Positions 34,320-45,796 of a stretch of DNA of 64,000 bases are shown here, piece by piece. Made by a program: the position numbers and the translations under genes. The DNA is from Chlorokybus atmophyticus (lineage: Eukaryota > Streptophyta > Chlorokybophyceae > Chlorokybales > Chlorokybaceae). Each line of letters begins with the position of its first letter. Position 1 is the stretch's first letter. The notes under the pieces are model-generated. The model was not told the DNA's origin. It saw nothing but the letters and a program-made list of their open reading frames with translations, and ran no database searches. The stretch lies in contig RHPI01000810.1 of assembly GCA_009103225.1 (NCBI GenBank), forward strand, positions 533,602 to 597,601, given 5' to 3'.

Positions 34320-36801
34320 GGACGGTCCCTTGTCATCACTTTCAGTTCAGCTGCCAATTGGTGCATCATAATGCATGCGTCTTTTGTCTGCATGTCCATG
34401 GCGATGCGCTGCATTGCTAAATCCAAGCTGGTGATGGCAAGCTCTTGGGCTACACGCTGCATGAGCTCCATGCCTGCAGCCTGGTCTTAGGTCTGCATTG
34501 ATCTCTGACCCCTCAGGTGACGAGCCTCGGCTTCCACTTGTCCAACACGATGCACCGCATCCTCCCGGGCTTGCATGTGTTGCTGCAGGTAGTTACCTTA
34601 GTCAGGATATTCGTGCCTAGAGCGCTGCCTCAAGTGGACATCCACATGCCATACCCGGTTCTCTGCTTGCAATTCGCTCAGGTCTGCATTCTTTCCCATT
34701 AGCACAAGTTCCAATTGCCTTGCATGTTCCATGCTTGCTGCGAGGCTGGTCATTGATTGGGCATGAGCCTGTTGAGCACGCTGCACATCATTGCACATGG
34801 TTAGTAAAACTCACTCAACCGTCTGCACAGCCCGTCCCCCTGTAAGTTCGTCACTGCAAATAGAGTTACCATTGAATTGCGCACAGCCTCGTCTAGATCA
34901 GTTTGCAATCCGCGCATTGTTACAGTGTTCAGCGCTTCCTTTGCCTGACACCCACGCCCTAATGACTCCATGCTACGCATGGCTTTCTTATGCTGTGCAA
35001 CCTTTGATTGACACTCACTCCTTAATGCATTCTCCTGCATTGGTGGCATTCAATGTAGTCGCACCACAACGACTGGCATGCCCATCAGCAACTGATCACA
35101 AATACTGAGGGTGCAGCACTCCCTACTATACGCAGCAGGTGACATTCAAAAACAACCTCGAACATGCGCAACACGCACCTCATGCAATCTTGCAGCCACA
35201 TTGTCTGCACAGCCATTGCCACGGAAAGGATCACCTGATTATTGGCAATGTTATTAATATAACAGCTCACTGACTGGCCCACGCACTCCCCNNNNNNNNN
35301 NNNNNNNNNNNNNNNNNNNNNNNNNNNNNNNNNNNNNNNNNNNNNNNNNNNNNNNNNNNNNNNNNNNNNNNNNNNNNNNNNNNNNNNNNNNNNNNNNNNN
35401 NNNNNNNNNNNNNNNNNNNNNNNNNNNNNNNNNNNNNNNNNNNNNNNNNNNNNNNNNNNNNNNNNNNNNNNNNNNNNNNNNNNNNNNNNNNNNNNNNNNN
35501 NNNNNNNNNNNNNNNNNNNNNNNNNNNNNNNNNNNNNNNNNNNNNNNNNNNNNNNNNNNNNNNNNNNNNNNNNNNNNNNNNNNNNNNNNNNNNNNNNNNN
35601 NNNNNNNNNNNNNNNNNNNNNNNNNNNNNNNNNNNNNNNNNNNNCCCCTACTGCCTACCACCCTACCCAGCGACTGAGGAATTCCACCATGCACAGTGTT
35701 CACGCCAGTGGGTCCAGCAGCTGCATAGGCATGGTATGCATGTTCAAAATGATGCGAAGGGCTCATCAGCCGTTGCGGCATGTCACCACATGATGGTTGC
35801 TGAGATCCCTTTTTTGGGGAATGCACTCCTGGACGATTCAAGCCTCTCGGATCCGGCTGATGTGGTTGAGCATACCTTGGATCCTCGTTCTCCTTGCCTA
35901 GATGATAATGGAGCCGTGCTTGATCCTGCAAATTACAGTTGCTGTCATGCACACAGTACTCACATGGATCATTCTTCCATGCACTGGCTCACCTGCTGGG
36001 ATGGCGTGTTGCTGCCAAATGCTGCACTCAACCGCTGAGGCGCATGCACTCCAGCCCCAGCGTTGTATAATGTCTGCAGTGGCCGCACTCCATAGCCCTT
36101 GACACCGTAGACTGGCTGGTACCCATCCACATTAGGAGAGCCAGCGTCCAGCGATGGGTCTCCTAGCCCTCCCACATCAACCCGCATAGGCGTGGAGGCA
36201 GGTGCATGAGCAGGTAAGCCGCCCTGGGGAGTACCCGAGGACATTTCCACAAAGGAGGCGACCGAGGCTGCATTGGCTTGCTCTGCAGCTCGCTCTTCAT
36301 GATAATTACCTCATCCTCCTCAGCAAACTTGTCCTGGCACCAATAACGACAGCACACACAACGAATACAATGCACGGCATGCAGAATGCACACGGCACAC
36401 GGCCATGCAGAATGCACACAATCACACAACGTGCCGGCAAAAAACTCACAGCAACACCCAGTCCAACTCATCTCAAGCAGTACAAGCATCCCGTCATCCC
36501 CTTCCTCCCAGCGTCGAATAGAGGTGAGTCCGGACACTAAGATTTCGTAACGCTTGGATGTCTTGGCCTTCCGTAAGTTACGCAAAATGTACGCTAGCAT
36601 GTTATTCTCCCTATCCTTCACCTTCACAGTGTGTTTCTTGAAAGCCACACAATGCCTTTTCACAGGGTCGGACGGTTGCACTGCTGGACGCTTGACGCCT
36701 GGCACTTCCTGCTCACCCGTAGTGTCTCCTTCGGGCACCACACGTGCTCTAGCTGCAGCGTCGCCACGCTGAGTACACGTCCCCCCCCTCTTCCTCACCA
36801 T
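34320..36801 (-). other. Coiled-coil and disordered N-terminal exons of the same or an adjacent gene
   Basis: Starting from MVRKRGGTCTQRGDAAARAR at 36801, a basic segment (NNMLAYILRNLRKAKTSKRY) is followed by Pro/Gly-rich exons (35650-36250: VDVGGLGDPSLDAGSPNVDG, HLGKENEDPRYAQPHQPDPR) and then helical, Gln/Ala/Glu-rich frames at 34320-35049 (QSMTSLAASMEHARQLELVL, SKVAQHKKAMRSMESLGRGC) that look like coiled coil. They read on the same strand and lead into the PIN-like/CXC gene, so I suspect they are its N-terminus, but the gap at 35292-35644 and unclear splice sites prevent proof. No known family is recognised. Confidence 0.4.
35292..35644. other. Assembly gap, 353 N
   Basis: Run of N between CTCCCC and CCCCTA. 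Both edges are C-rich. Confidence 1.
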
Positions 36802-37010
36802 TTTCTGACGACGACATCGGTCTCACACCCACACAACACCGCCACCACCACCGCCGCCGCCACCGCTGCCTCTGGCGAAAAGAGTGGCTTGTGCACAGTG
36901 TTGCGCGCCCTTAGTTCAAAATCCAGCAACCGCCACCCACTGAACGGTCCCATCACTGATATTGACTGCAACGCCAATCAATTTTGATCACTGCACCCCC
37001 CTCGACCCGC

Positions 37011-37115
37011 TGCAAACCACCGATCACACTCGATCAAGACGAACACAACACCCTCCACGACTCGACACAAACCACCAATCACACCTGATCAACACGAACA
37101 CAACACGGGACCACA
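37011..37115. repeat. 58-bp tandem repeat, two units
   Basis: Two diverged units sharing CAAACCACC-ATCACAC--GATCAA-ACGAACACAACAC. They sit just inside the right end of the 11-kb element and may be subterminal transposase-binding repeats. Confidence 0.6.
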
Positions 37116-37129
37116 CACGGAGGCATCAC

Positions 37130-37242
37130 AAATCAATCGACATCAACGCACCACGACTCGTTTGCGACCTCCACCAACGGTCTCAAAGAGCCACATCCAA
37201 CGCTCCTCCCTAATCGCCGGCCCCCACGCGAGTTGGCCCTCT
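37130..37242 (-). repeat. Right inverted-repeat end of the 11-kb element
   Basis: Complement of the left end: AGAGGGCCAACTCG (37229-37242, minus) and GTTGATGTCGATTGATTT (about 37130-37147, minus). The ribose-5-phosphate isomerase start codon is 124 bp beyond, so the element sits in or next to that promoter. Confidence 0.6.
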
Positions 37243-37365
37243 CGCTGACACGGTAAAATGCAAGCTAGCAATCCGACAGTATGCTAACATTGACTTGACT
37301 AATGTAATACCAGCCTCATGTGAGGGAGTGCCAGCTGGCAGCTTCAGACGCAGCAGGCGGCGACA

Positions 37366-39765
37366 ATGGCGGCGGCGGTGGCGGTGGCGTCGGCCACGCT
37401 CTCGGCATCATTGAGCCTGCGGCCGGCGCACCTGGGTTCGCCCGTGGTAGCCCGCCGCGCCACCCCCTTGCGCGCTGCCGCCCGCCGCCCATACCTGCTT
37501 GTAGTGCGAGGTGCGCGGGTCTGCTTGCTAGTTGATGCTATTCCACCTCTCACCGCTGTGCCGCATGCTTGCGCAGTAAAGGTAGTTATGATACTTATGC
37601 AACGTATGGTATCCGTGTATTGGGTGCAGCGGCTGTTCAGCTCTCGCAAGATGAGTTGAAGAAGCAGGCTGCTGACAAGGTGAGTCCAGCACAATGCCAA
37701 TGTGAAGGGTTTCAATGGCAGCGGCACATGCTTTTGCTAATGGCAATGTGAAGAGCTTACCATATCGTAGACGTTCGGAAATAAACAGCGTCTGCGCATG
37801 CTCATGCACTGCCAGGTGGCACCACATCACACAATGTTACAACGAAACACTGGGACCCATAGAAATGTAGGGGGTGGTCAGCAGCCACAAGCATGAGCAG
37901 TCAACAGCCTGACGAGCACCATCTGTTCCTGTACAGTTGACTTTACAACTCAAACAACAGAGTGTCCGCCAAGTACATCGTGTTGAACAGTGTATTGCAA
38001 CGCAGTTGTCCTGCTTACTGCGTATTTTATCTGGACAGGCAGTGGAATACGTGAAGAGCGGGATGGTTGTCGGGCTGGGCACTGGGTCCACCGCAGCGTT
38101 TGCTGTCGACAAGATTGGAAAGCTTCTCAAGGTATGCATTGCAAGGAAAAAAAGGAGACAGCTGCACGTTGCATGTGCAATGGCGTTGTCGCATGCACAA
38201 TGTACAGCTTGTAACATTTTTGTGCAACTTTTGCGCCATAGTGCTACGCTTAGCCAGACCTGCAATTAAAGGCAGGGCAACTGGCATGTTTCGTTGACGT
38301 AAGAAGCTCGCAGCTTTGCTATCAACCAGTGGGGTTGTCATCGTTGTTGCTGCGGCTGCTACAATGTTATCTAAAACAACAATAACACTCATCTGTGCTA
38401 TTTGTCCAGTCTGGCGAGTTGAAGGACATCGTCGGGGTGCCCACTTCAAAGGTAACCAAGTACACACAGTTGCAGCTTTGCATGCATTTTGTAGTGGTTG
38501 TTGCTTGCGTGCTTTCGGTGTTACGCGTTCCATAGCCTTGTGTATGTTAGCAGTCAAAGATTGTCCAGCTGGGTCGTTACTGAATTGCAAATGGTAGTGC
38601 TGTGGTACAATGCTACTGGCGAGGCACGAGTAGTTGTGATGCAGCATGCATGCACACGGTGGCAAGCACTTTAGTATACAACACTAATTGCTCGATGGTG
38701 CGGGTTGCCTTGCATGCATTGAGGTGTGTTCTTATGACACTGTCGTGCTTGATCAGAGGACAGCCGAACAAGCTGAGTCGCTCGGAATCCCTCTCGGCGG
38801 ACTTGATGACTACCCCAAAGTAGGGAAGATATCTGATAGCAGACTTTGACACATACAACCTGCTACACAGCATAGCGTCTCTGATTTCAACAGCTGTTCC
38901 TTATGTTCAGCTTGACATTGCGATTGATGGCGCTGATGAGGTGGACAATGACCTGAATCTGGTGAAGGGCCGCGGTGGTGCATTGCTGCGCGAGAAGGTA
39001 ATGGCTCCGACTGCCAACAATTCAAGTCGAAAGCTGCATGGTATATTTGTGGTCACGTTCATTTATGTTCTGCAGATGGTTGAGATGGCTTCTGACAAGT
39101 TCATCGTTATTGTTGATGACACGAAGGTAAGTGTCGATATAGGAACACAAGCATGCAGCACGTGACGGTGCTGCTGCCTTCGGTTCTCTTGGACCGCAAC
39201 ACCTGCAGCAAGTGACTGTTGGTGTTGGTGATTGCGCAGCTTGTGGATGGGTTGGGAGGCAGCAAGCTTGCCATGCCGGTGGAGGTCGTCCAGTTTTGCT
39301 GGAAGTACAACCTGAACAGGCTGTCCGGGCTTGCTGAGCTCAAGGGACTCAAAGAGGTGTGTGTCTGTCTCTGTTGTTGAATTGGTTTAACTGAGTACTA
39401 TCAAGCAACGTTGCTGCGCGGTGTGCGCGCTGATGATTGGACCCGATGCAGGCCAAGTTGCGCATGGAGAACGGCAAGCCCTACGTTACTGACAACTCAA
39501 ATTACATTGTCGACCTCTACTTCGATGTAAGTAGCAATTGCAGTGAGGGTGCTTCGTTGAATCCGTTTGCAATTGATCTTCTGAAAGTGTTTTGGGGCGT
39601 AACGTTGTCACTGTCTTGCTGCAGACCCCAATCATCGACTCCAATGCTGCCTCGAGTGCAATCCTTGCGCTTGAAGGCGTCGTTGACCATGGCCTGTTCC
39701 TTGGCATGGCCACAGCTGTCGTTATTGCGGGCTCTGATGGCATCACAGTCAAGGAGAGGAAATGA
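37366..39765 (+). CDS. Ribose-5-phosphate isomerase A, probably plastid
   Basis: Interconverts ribose 5-phosphate and ribulose 5-phosphate in the Calvin cycle and pentose phosphate pathway. Ten exons: 37366-37510, 37630-37679, 38039-38131, 38410-38451, 38757-38819, 38911-38997, 39076-39126, 39240-39356, 39452-39526, 39625-39765. All are GT-AG and in phase; total 864 bp, 287 residues, TGA stop. The first ~45 residues ([20 protein letters not shown], later [14 protein letters not shown]) are Ala/Ser/Arg-rich without acidic residues, as in chloroplast transit peptides. RpiA motifs follow: [15 protein letters not shown] (phosphate loop), [38 protein letters not shown] (catalytic region), [20 protein letters not shown] and [10 protein letters not shown]. 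The size and motifs are complete, so the gene looks functional. Confidence 0.95.
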
Positions 39766-40543
39766 TCAACGCACCTAGGCGTAACTATGTAGAGCCCTTT
39801 TTCTTTGAATTCAGGATACACATCATTTGATTGCCAAGTTTTTGAAAAGTCTTAACCAGTCCACTGTGCACCGCGCACCTTGTGCACGAGTCGTGCATGA
39901 GTAGTTGAAACAGTTTCAAAGAGGTGCAGCACGACAGATTTGTTGAGCACCTGGTTGAAGGTTATGTTATGTTGACAGTTATGTGCATGTATCTGACAAA
40001 GTGCTTCTTTCATACGCGTCATGCATGGTCCCATGAACAGGCAACACACAATGTAGGTAGTTGTAGCAGTTTTGGTCGCGGCTTGTAGGTTGCCTGCATG
40101 TCCCTGGCTCAAGTTGCAGAACACACCCCGTTGCATTTTTGCAAAGCTGCTCAGTACGCTGCAGTATTGCCTTGGCAGACCCTCGCACTGCTCACCTGTT
40201 TCTCCACGGCACCACGCGACTGCACGGCAGATTCACGCCACGCATGGTCCAGATTAGACTCTTGCGCCTCCAGAAGCATGAGCTAGGCCCACTGCGCAAC
40301 CTACAGCAGCAATTCAGCAGGTACCAGCCTCAGTAGCTAACAAGTAGAGTGCATCAAGTAGAGTGGCACGCCCTCCCAAGCAACAACTGGCTTGGGTACA
40401 CAGGCACTGAATCCGTCCTGAAGTGGTCCTCGCTCGGGTGCGCAGAGCAAGCGCTGCGTGCAACTAAGCTTACTGCACAGCAGTGCGTGTTTGCCGCTCA
40501 TGCGTGCAGGAGCACTGCCGCTGCAGCGGCGGTGACGGTGGAG
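39766..40543. other. Intergenic region, RPI to HGSNAT-like gene
   Basis: 3' flank of ribose-5-phosphate isomerase and 5' flank of the next gene. No coding region, repeat or RNA gene is recognisable. Confidence 0.5.
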
Positions 40544-43500
40544 ATGGCGTCGTGGGCGCAGCTGTGCTTCTTCTTGACGTTGCTGCTGGTCGCGCAAGCA
40601 TGCTCCGCTGCCTCGCTCCGTCTGCGGGCAGTTGCTGTCGTTGACAGCGTCGCCGGGGACAGCGATGGCCTGGTGGTGCGGGTGGCAGGCGGGGGGCAAG
40701 GCGGAGGTGGGGACACACGCAGCAGTAGCAGCAGCATTGTTGCCGTTGCTAGGATTTCTGCCGCCGTTGCCACGAACAGCAGAGTGAAGGCGGCGGAGGA
40801 GGTGGCTTACCAGACGGTGCAATGCAGTAGCTCAACCGGCTGCCGCATTGAGGTAAGACTTTACCAGCCCAGTTGGCAACAAAACCACCTCATGCATGCC
40901 CGCTGTGAAACCAGCTTGCCATTTGACGCAGTGTGCAGCTTGAAGCCACGCTTGTCGCTGCATGTACGTAGCAACAAGCGTGGCTTGTTTACCCCTCTTC
41001 TGCACAATGCTGGACACTGTCATTGCCATCATGAAGTTGCATTGCGTGACAGGTGTTGCTTCATGGCATGCAAGTGGCCAACTGGACTCTGCCGAAAGTT
41101 CAGCCCTCAGACGCTTACACTGTGTTCATATCTACGGCAAACACTTACGCTGCCACAGCACGCGATGCAGCAACAGCACTCATCAAAGACAACCTCACCA
41201 AACCAACGGAACTACCACTCGACACCGCCACGGCTCGTATCACGCAAGTTGGGTCTGGAGCAAAGACACAGCACACAGGTATGCATAAGTTGCAAGTGGT
41301 CAAGGAGTTGTCCCGCACCATGGTGAGCTTCAGCCTATGCAGTGACGGTGTACGGCGCAAGTGCACAGTGCCGCCGCTGCCTCAAAGCTTTGCTCTGCCA
41401 GAAGCTGCATGAAGGAAGCAACAGTACAGTCAACGTGGATACGAAGGTGACAGCTGGCCTAGTGTTGCCTTGTTGTTCTGGGTTGCTGTGTAAGTGCTTA
41501 GATGGTTGCTTATGTGTTCAGCACCCATACGTATTTGAGCTTCGCACCGGCGGAGTGAACATCACTCAGACGTACAAACTGCAACAACACGGCGCCTACA
41601 CACTTGTGTACTATGCACAAAGAGAGGGTGCAGTTCGCAATGGCAGCACATGGATGCCGGTTTTGCTCACAGACGTGGCTGGCGACCATACAATGCTTCC
41701 ACTAATGGTGGCCATCGCTGCCACAGGTGGGACACTGTGGACACTATGCGTGTGCGATATGTACAGCAAGCACACGTAGTGTCAAAAGTGTTGATGCTTG
41801 AACTGTTGAAGGTGTGGTGCTCGCATTGGTGAATTGCGCAACAATGCAAGGCATGGAGCCAGCCAGTGAACGCAAAGCAGGTGCAGAGACAATCACAAAC
41901 ATCGATGTTACACCTGATGACGCGGAGGGTGAAGCGGATGCAACCCGCCCGCTTTTACCTGACAGCAGTCGCCAACAGGTTTGACTGCATGACAATGACA
42001 GTCAGCCTTTGTTGTCCATTATGAACTCACACTACACTAGTTTCAGGAACTACGCATTCCGGCTCTCACTCGTGTTGCCTCCCTCGACACTTTCCGTGGC
42101 ATCGCGCTTGCGCTCATGATTCTAGTCAACTATGGCGGGGGAGGGTGAGAGCGTTGCGGTGTCATCAGCGCATGTAACCGTGCATGATGTCCTGTATTGT
42201 GGTTGAGCGCAATGCGCATTGCAGATATTGGTTTCTGGCTCACACAGAGTGGGACGGTCTCACTCCAGCAGACACGCTCTTCCCGTCTTTTGTGTGGATC
42301 AGCGGGGTCTCGCTTGCTTACACGCTGTGTAAAACGATATCACAGCAACAACCCTACCAGAGGGGCAAACTGGCCCGAAAGGTCCGGTCTCACTGTGCTA
42401 GTATATCAACACCAGTATGTTGTGCATGCACAGGATTGCACATGGTTGTTGCTTCAGCAACACACTGCACAACACTTGGGTGACACGCTGTGCAGATGGT
42501 CTTGCGTGCGGGAAAGCTCTTTGCACTTGGCATCTTCCTCAATAACGGCTACAACCTAGCCACATGGCGCATAACAGGTCACACAGCTTAGCAGTACAAA
42601 GCCACTTACTGTTGTGCAACGCACAGTTTGTCTCATTCACTCAATGTCCTTCAACCGTACAGGTGTGCTGCAGTACTTTGCGGTGGTCGGATCGATTACA
42701 GGCTTGGTTGCATTGTACATCCCTGGTGACATCGCTGGGGGCACGCTGTCGTGGCTGCCAACGTCGGTCCTGATGGGAGTTTATCTCCTGGCTCAGCAAT
42801 ACCCGCACTCCCCGCACTGCCCTGCTGGCTATATTGGCCCGGGCGGCATAGGAGACTATGGCATGTTTCCAGGCAAGTACTGGAATGTAATGTCAGCATT
42901 GCTGTGTCACACTCATAGTATACATGTGTACAGAACACACATACTCTAATATGGAGACAATTGACTGGGTTCACTCAATGTTGTACATGCAGAGTGTACC
43001 GGCGGTGTGCACCGCGTCATTGACTTGTCCGTGCTCACTCTCCCACACATGTACCACCACTTGTTCAACAAGCACACGCCTGCGCCACCCCCTCCCATGC
43101 TGCCGCCCCCTCCAGGGACTGCCGTCTCAGGCGCGACATGCAGCAAACTGTACGGCTGCGCTGTAAGTAGCGTTGTTTGGTTGTGCGTATCTTTGCTCAA
43201 AACCGCATGTTTGGGCTCATCGTGCACGCTGCGTGTGCAGGTGTATGATCCAGAGGGGCTGTTGGGGATGCTCACTGCCACCACTCTGTGTTTTTTGGGC
43301 TACCAGGTAAGTATTGCTTATGTCATACACCGCACTGCAGAGGCAGTGGAGTGAGTTGCGTGCTGAGTGCAGTTGCTCAGGCAGGGCTAGTACTTGCAGC
43401 TACCACTGGTGACGGTAGTCGTGAAAACAACACGCGATGCATAGTGAAATGGCTTGCGTACGGCGCGGTTCTAGTTGTTGTTGGGCTTGCGCTGTGCGGA

Positions 43501-44144
43501 GGGGACATTGCAGGAGGGTGGTTACCGGTAAGCATATGCCAGCACAGATGTTGTTATTGTGTGGCATGTCTGTCTGCACCATGCGACGCGTGTCATGCAG
43601 GTAAATAAGAACCTGTGGTCGCCATCGTTTATCGCGCTAGTCGGGGGCGGCGCATCCATTGCGTTTGCCACGCTCTACATGCTGGTATGCTAGCTACGTC
43701 TGCGTCTGGGCTTCCATACACCGCATATGCTTGTGCACTCAAGATGCGCATGGTCACCAATGTCGTAATGCAGTAAACTCCCAGCAACTGAGAACACTAA
43801 GCTTGGTGCGTGGTGCAATCGTGCACAGGTGGATGTGCTGGGATGGTGGACGGGAGCACCATTCAACTACGTGGGCATGAATTCCATTGCCATCTATGCG
43901 TGAGTGTTGCTTGCGTTGTACAGCATCATGACTTCAATTGACTGCTTGTCAACCTGTGTTGCGGATTGCAGCTCACATACTTCCCTCCTGCAGTGGTCAC
44001 GAAGTTCTTGAAGGTTATTTCCCGTTCTCAACTGCGGTGCCAGACACCCATACCTGGCTGCTGTTTTCCAACATGCTAGGCGTTGTTTGCTGGATAGGGG
44101 TAGCTTATTACATGCACGGGAAGAGGACTTACATACGGTTTTGA
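40544..44144 (+). CDS. HGSNAT-like membrane acetyltransferase
   Basis: Homologue of heparan-alpha-glucosaminide N-acetyltransferase, the lysosomal enzyme that moves acetyl from cytosolic acetyl-CoA to luminal glucosamine. Fifteen exons: 40544-40852, 41053-41278, 41343-41446, 41522-41726, 41812-41978, 42047-42144, 42225-42381, 42496-42577, 42663-42872, 42993-43162, 43241-43306, 43381-43527, 43601-43684, 43829-43899, 43994-44144. Phases chain to 748 residues. A signal peptide (ASWAQLCFFLTLLLVAQACS) and a luminal domain precede the first membrane helix (MLPLMVAIAATGVVLALVNC). Family motifs: SLDTFRGIALALMILVNYGG, then WFLAHTEWDGLTPADTLFPS (His aligns with the human catalytic His269), PAGYIGPGGIGDYG, YDPEGLLGMLTA, NKNLWSPSF, GWWTGAPFNYVGMNS and GHEVLEGYFPF. 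Intron 9 uses a GC donor. Algae lack heparan sulfate, so the acceptor is unknown; plants have related proteins. It ends 83 bp from the convergent DCN1-like gene. Confidence 0.9.
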
Positions 44145-44226
44145 CAAATCGTCCCTTGGCAACTGTGACTCACAAGGTCACATGCGCAACAGGGATTGCA
44201 TAGAAGGGAATGTACAGGAGCTAGCA

Positions 44227-45796
44227 TTATGCGCAAGCAGAGTCTCGTCGGGTTCTGACGAAATCAACAAAGTCATCTATTAAATACGGCCATGCCCCTT
44301 CAGCGTCATATGTCGCGAGTGAAGGATCCACGTGCTGCACACACACGAATAAGTCAGGATGCAACCAACGGACACCATGTGCAGGTAGCCTATGTTGTAT
44401 GCATCAGGTACGCTGTCTCACCTTGCTGAAGTCTACAAGCTGATTCCATGTGTCTTTTGATATCGCCTTATTGTGCTGTTTCTGCAGAGAAGGTACATGC
44501 AATATCATGTTGCTTGTACATCGCGGTAATAAAAGAGCGCCCTGCGCCGCAGCAGATCCACACTTGCAACACGTGTCAATGTGTCATTGGCATACCTGCA
44601 AGAACTCGCACCAGACATCGACGAGTGGCCATCTATGTGACAACAGCAGCTTCCACATGCCAGTGGCGGTATCCAACGCGAGCGACTTCTGACCTTTCTC
44701 CTTTGAGAACTGGAATGCGTAGTTGTAGATGTCTTTAAACTTTGCTGCTTGTCCAAGACTCAACCCATCAGCCATACAAGTTCAAGTGCAAGCAGCAACA
44801 CCGGAATCGATGACTCTACTCACCCTCGTCATTCAACTCTGCTCGTATTGATGGCAACTGTTCTCGCAGCTTTTCTATGGAGTCGACCCTTGAGAACATA
44901 CAAGCCAATGTTAGGCTTTGGGCTAATGCAAGCTTAGAGCATCACAGCAATAACGAATTAATTAACCCGTCATTACCCCAGCGACTGTAGCCCTGATATA
45001 AACTCCTCACGCGTGTATTCACCCATTGTTTGCGCTTGCATGTGCCACGAAATTATAAGCTGCACAACGAGAACAATCAATCATTGATGCAGGCCGCACG
45101 CCAGACACACTCGTATAAAATATAAGAATAAATATAAAATGCATGTATAGCGGCAACAGGGTATGACCTAAGCAGCAGAATTAAACAAGACTTACCGTCA
45201 CAACATCTGTTGGATCTACCTGCCGAGATGATATGTTTCAGTAAGCTTGCCCCGCATTACATAACGAGATAAGATACCTATGATGAAGGGGCTGGCTGGC
45301 CTTCAAATCAAAATGCCATACCTGAAGGTCTTCACAAAAGAGCACGATTCCATCGACTAGAATCATATCTTGGCCAGCCTCTGCAGATGCCAACCAGTAC
45401 TACTCAATTAACTGAGAAGACCAATGTTCAGCCGCTTACATAACTGCAACACTGATAAACAGCCCACCTTTGTAGCGAGTAAACATTACTTCCAGTTTGC
45501 GTGTATCTGTGATGGCTCGTGGCGCGGGCGTGTTGTAAAAGAACTCAAATGCACCCTCCAAGTTCCAGTCGGCGGCCTTCAACACCGCCAGCGCCATCTT
45601 CTCGCTGCAGACAAGCATTGCACGCATATCATGGACCATACCTGCTCACGGCATTGCAGGCACAGCTGACCAATACAATTGGCAGGATGTTGTGAACATA
45701 ACGCGTGCTTAAGATTGTGTTGCCAGGCTTACTTTGCATCCGCCACAGCGCAGAACTGCCGCACCTTCTCGCGCTGTGCCCTGTTGAGCTTGTTCT
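44227..45796 (-). CDS. DCN1-like protein (DCUN1 domain), cullin neddylation co-E3
   Basis: Promotes transfer of Nedd8/RUB from its E2 to cullins. Exons read on the minus strand: NKLNRAQREKVRQFCAVADA (45740-45796); the UBA-like part CSEKMALAVLKAADWNLEGA, then FEFFYNTPAPRAITD and KLEVMFTRYK (about 45470-45605); MILVDGIVLFCEDLQ (about 45320-45370); VDPTDVVT (about 45195-45220); REEFISGLQSLG (about 44985-45020); VDSIEKLREQLPSIRAELND (about 44820-44890); FKDIYNYAFQFSKEKGQKSL and LLLSHRWPLVDVWCEFLQ (about 44600-44745); DTWNQLVDFSK (about 44425-44460); and YDAEGAWPYLIDDFVDFVRT ending in TAA at 44227-44229. These are all DCN1 segments in the right order. The initiating Met lies in an upstream exon that I could not fix. 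Confidence 0.9.

Larger units (their letters stand above)
26077..37242 (-). mobile_element. Large TIR-bounded element with methyltransferase and PIN-like/CXC genes
   Basis: The two ends carry the same motifs in inverted orientation: AGAGGGCCAACTCG (14 bp; 26077-26090 and its complement at 37229-37242), and further inside GTTGATGTCGATTGATTT (18 bp; from 26197, and its complement at about 37130-37147), 120 bp and 95 bp from the outer motif. Every recognisable gene between them reads on the minus strand and is of mobile-element or phage-like type, while cellular genes flank both sides (SGF11, ribose-5-phosphate isomerase). I infer one DNA-transposon-like unit of about 11.2 kb. Exact ends are uncertain: GTCAG lies just outside the motif on both sides, and I find no clear target duplication. 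It holds one assembly gap (35292-35644). Confidence 0.62.

Noticed and set aside
40349-40543. Upstream extension of the HGSNAT-like frame to an earlier Met
   Set aside because: The ATG at 40544 begins a clean signal peptide; the extension has no such feature.
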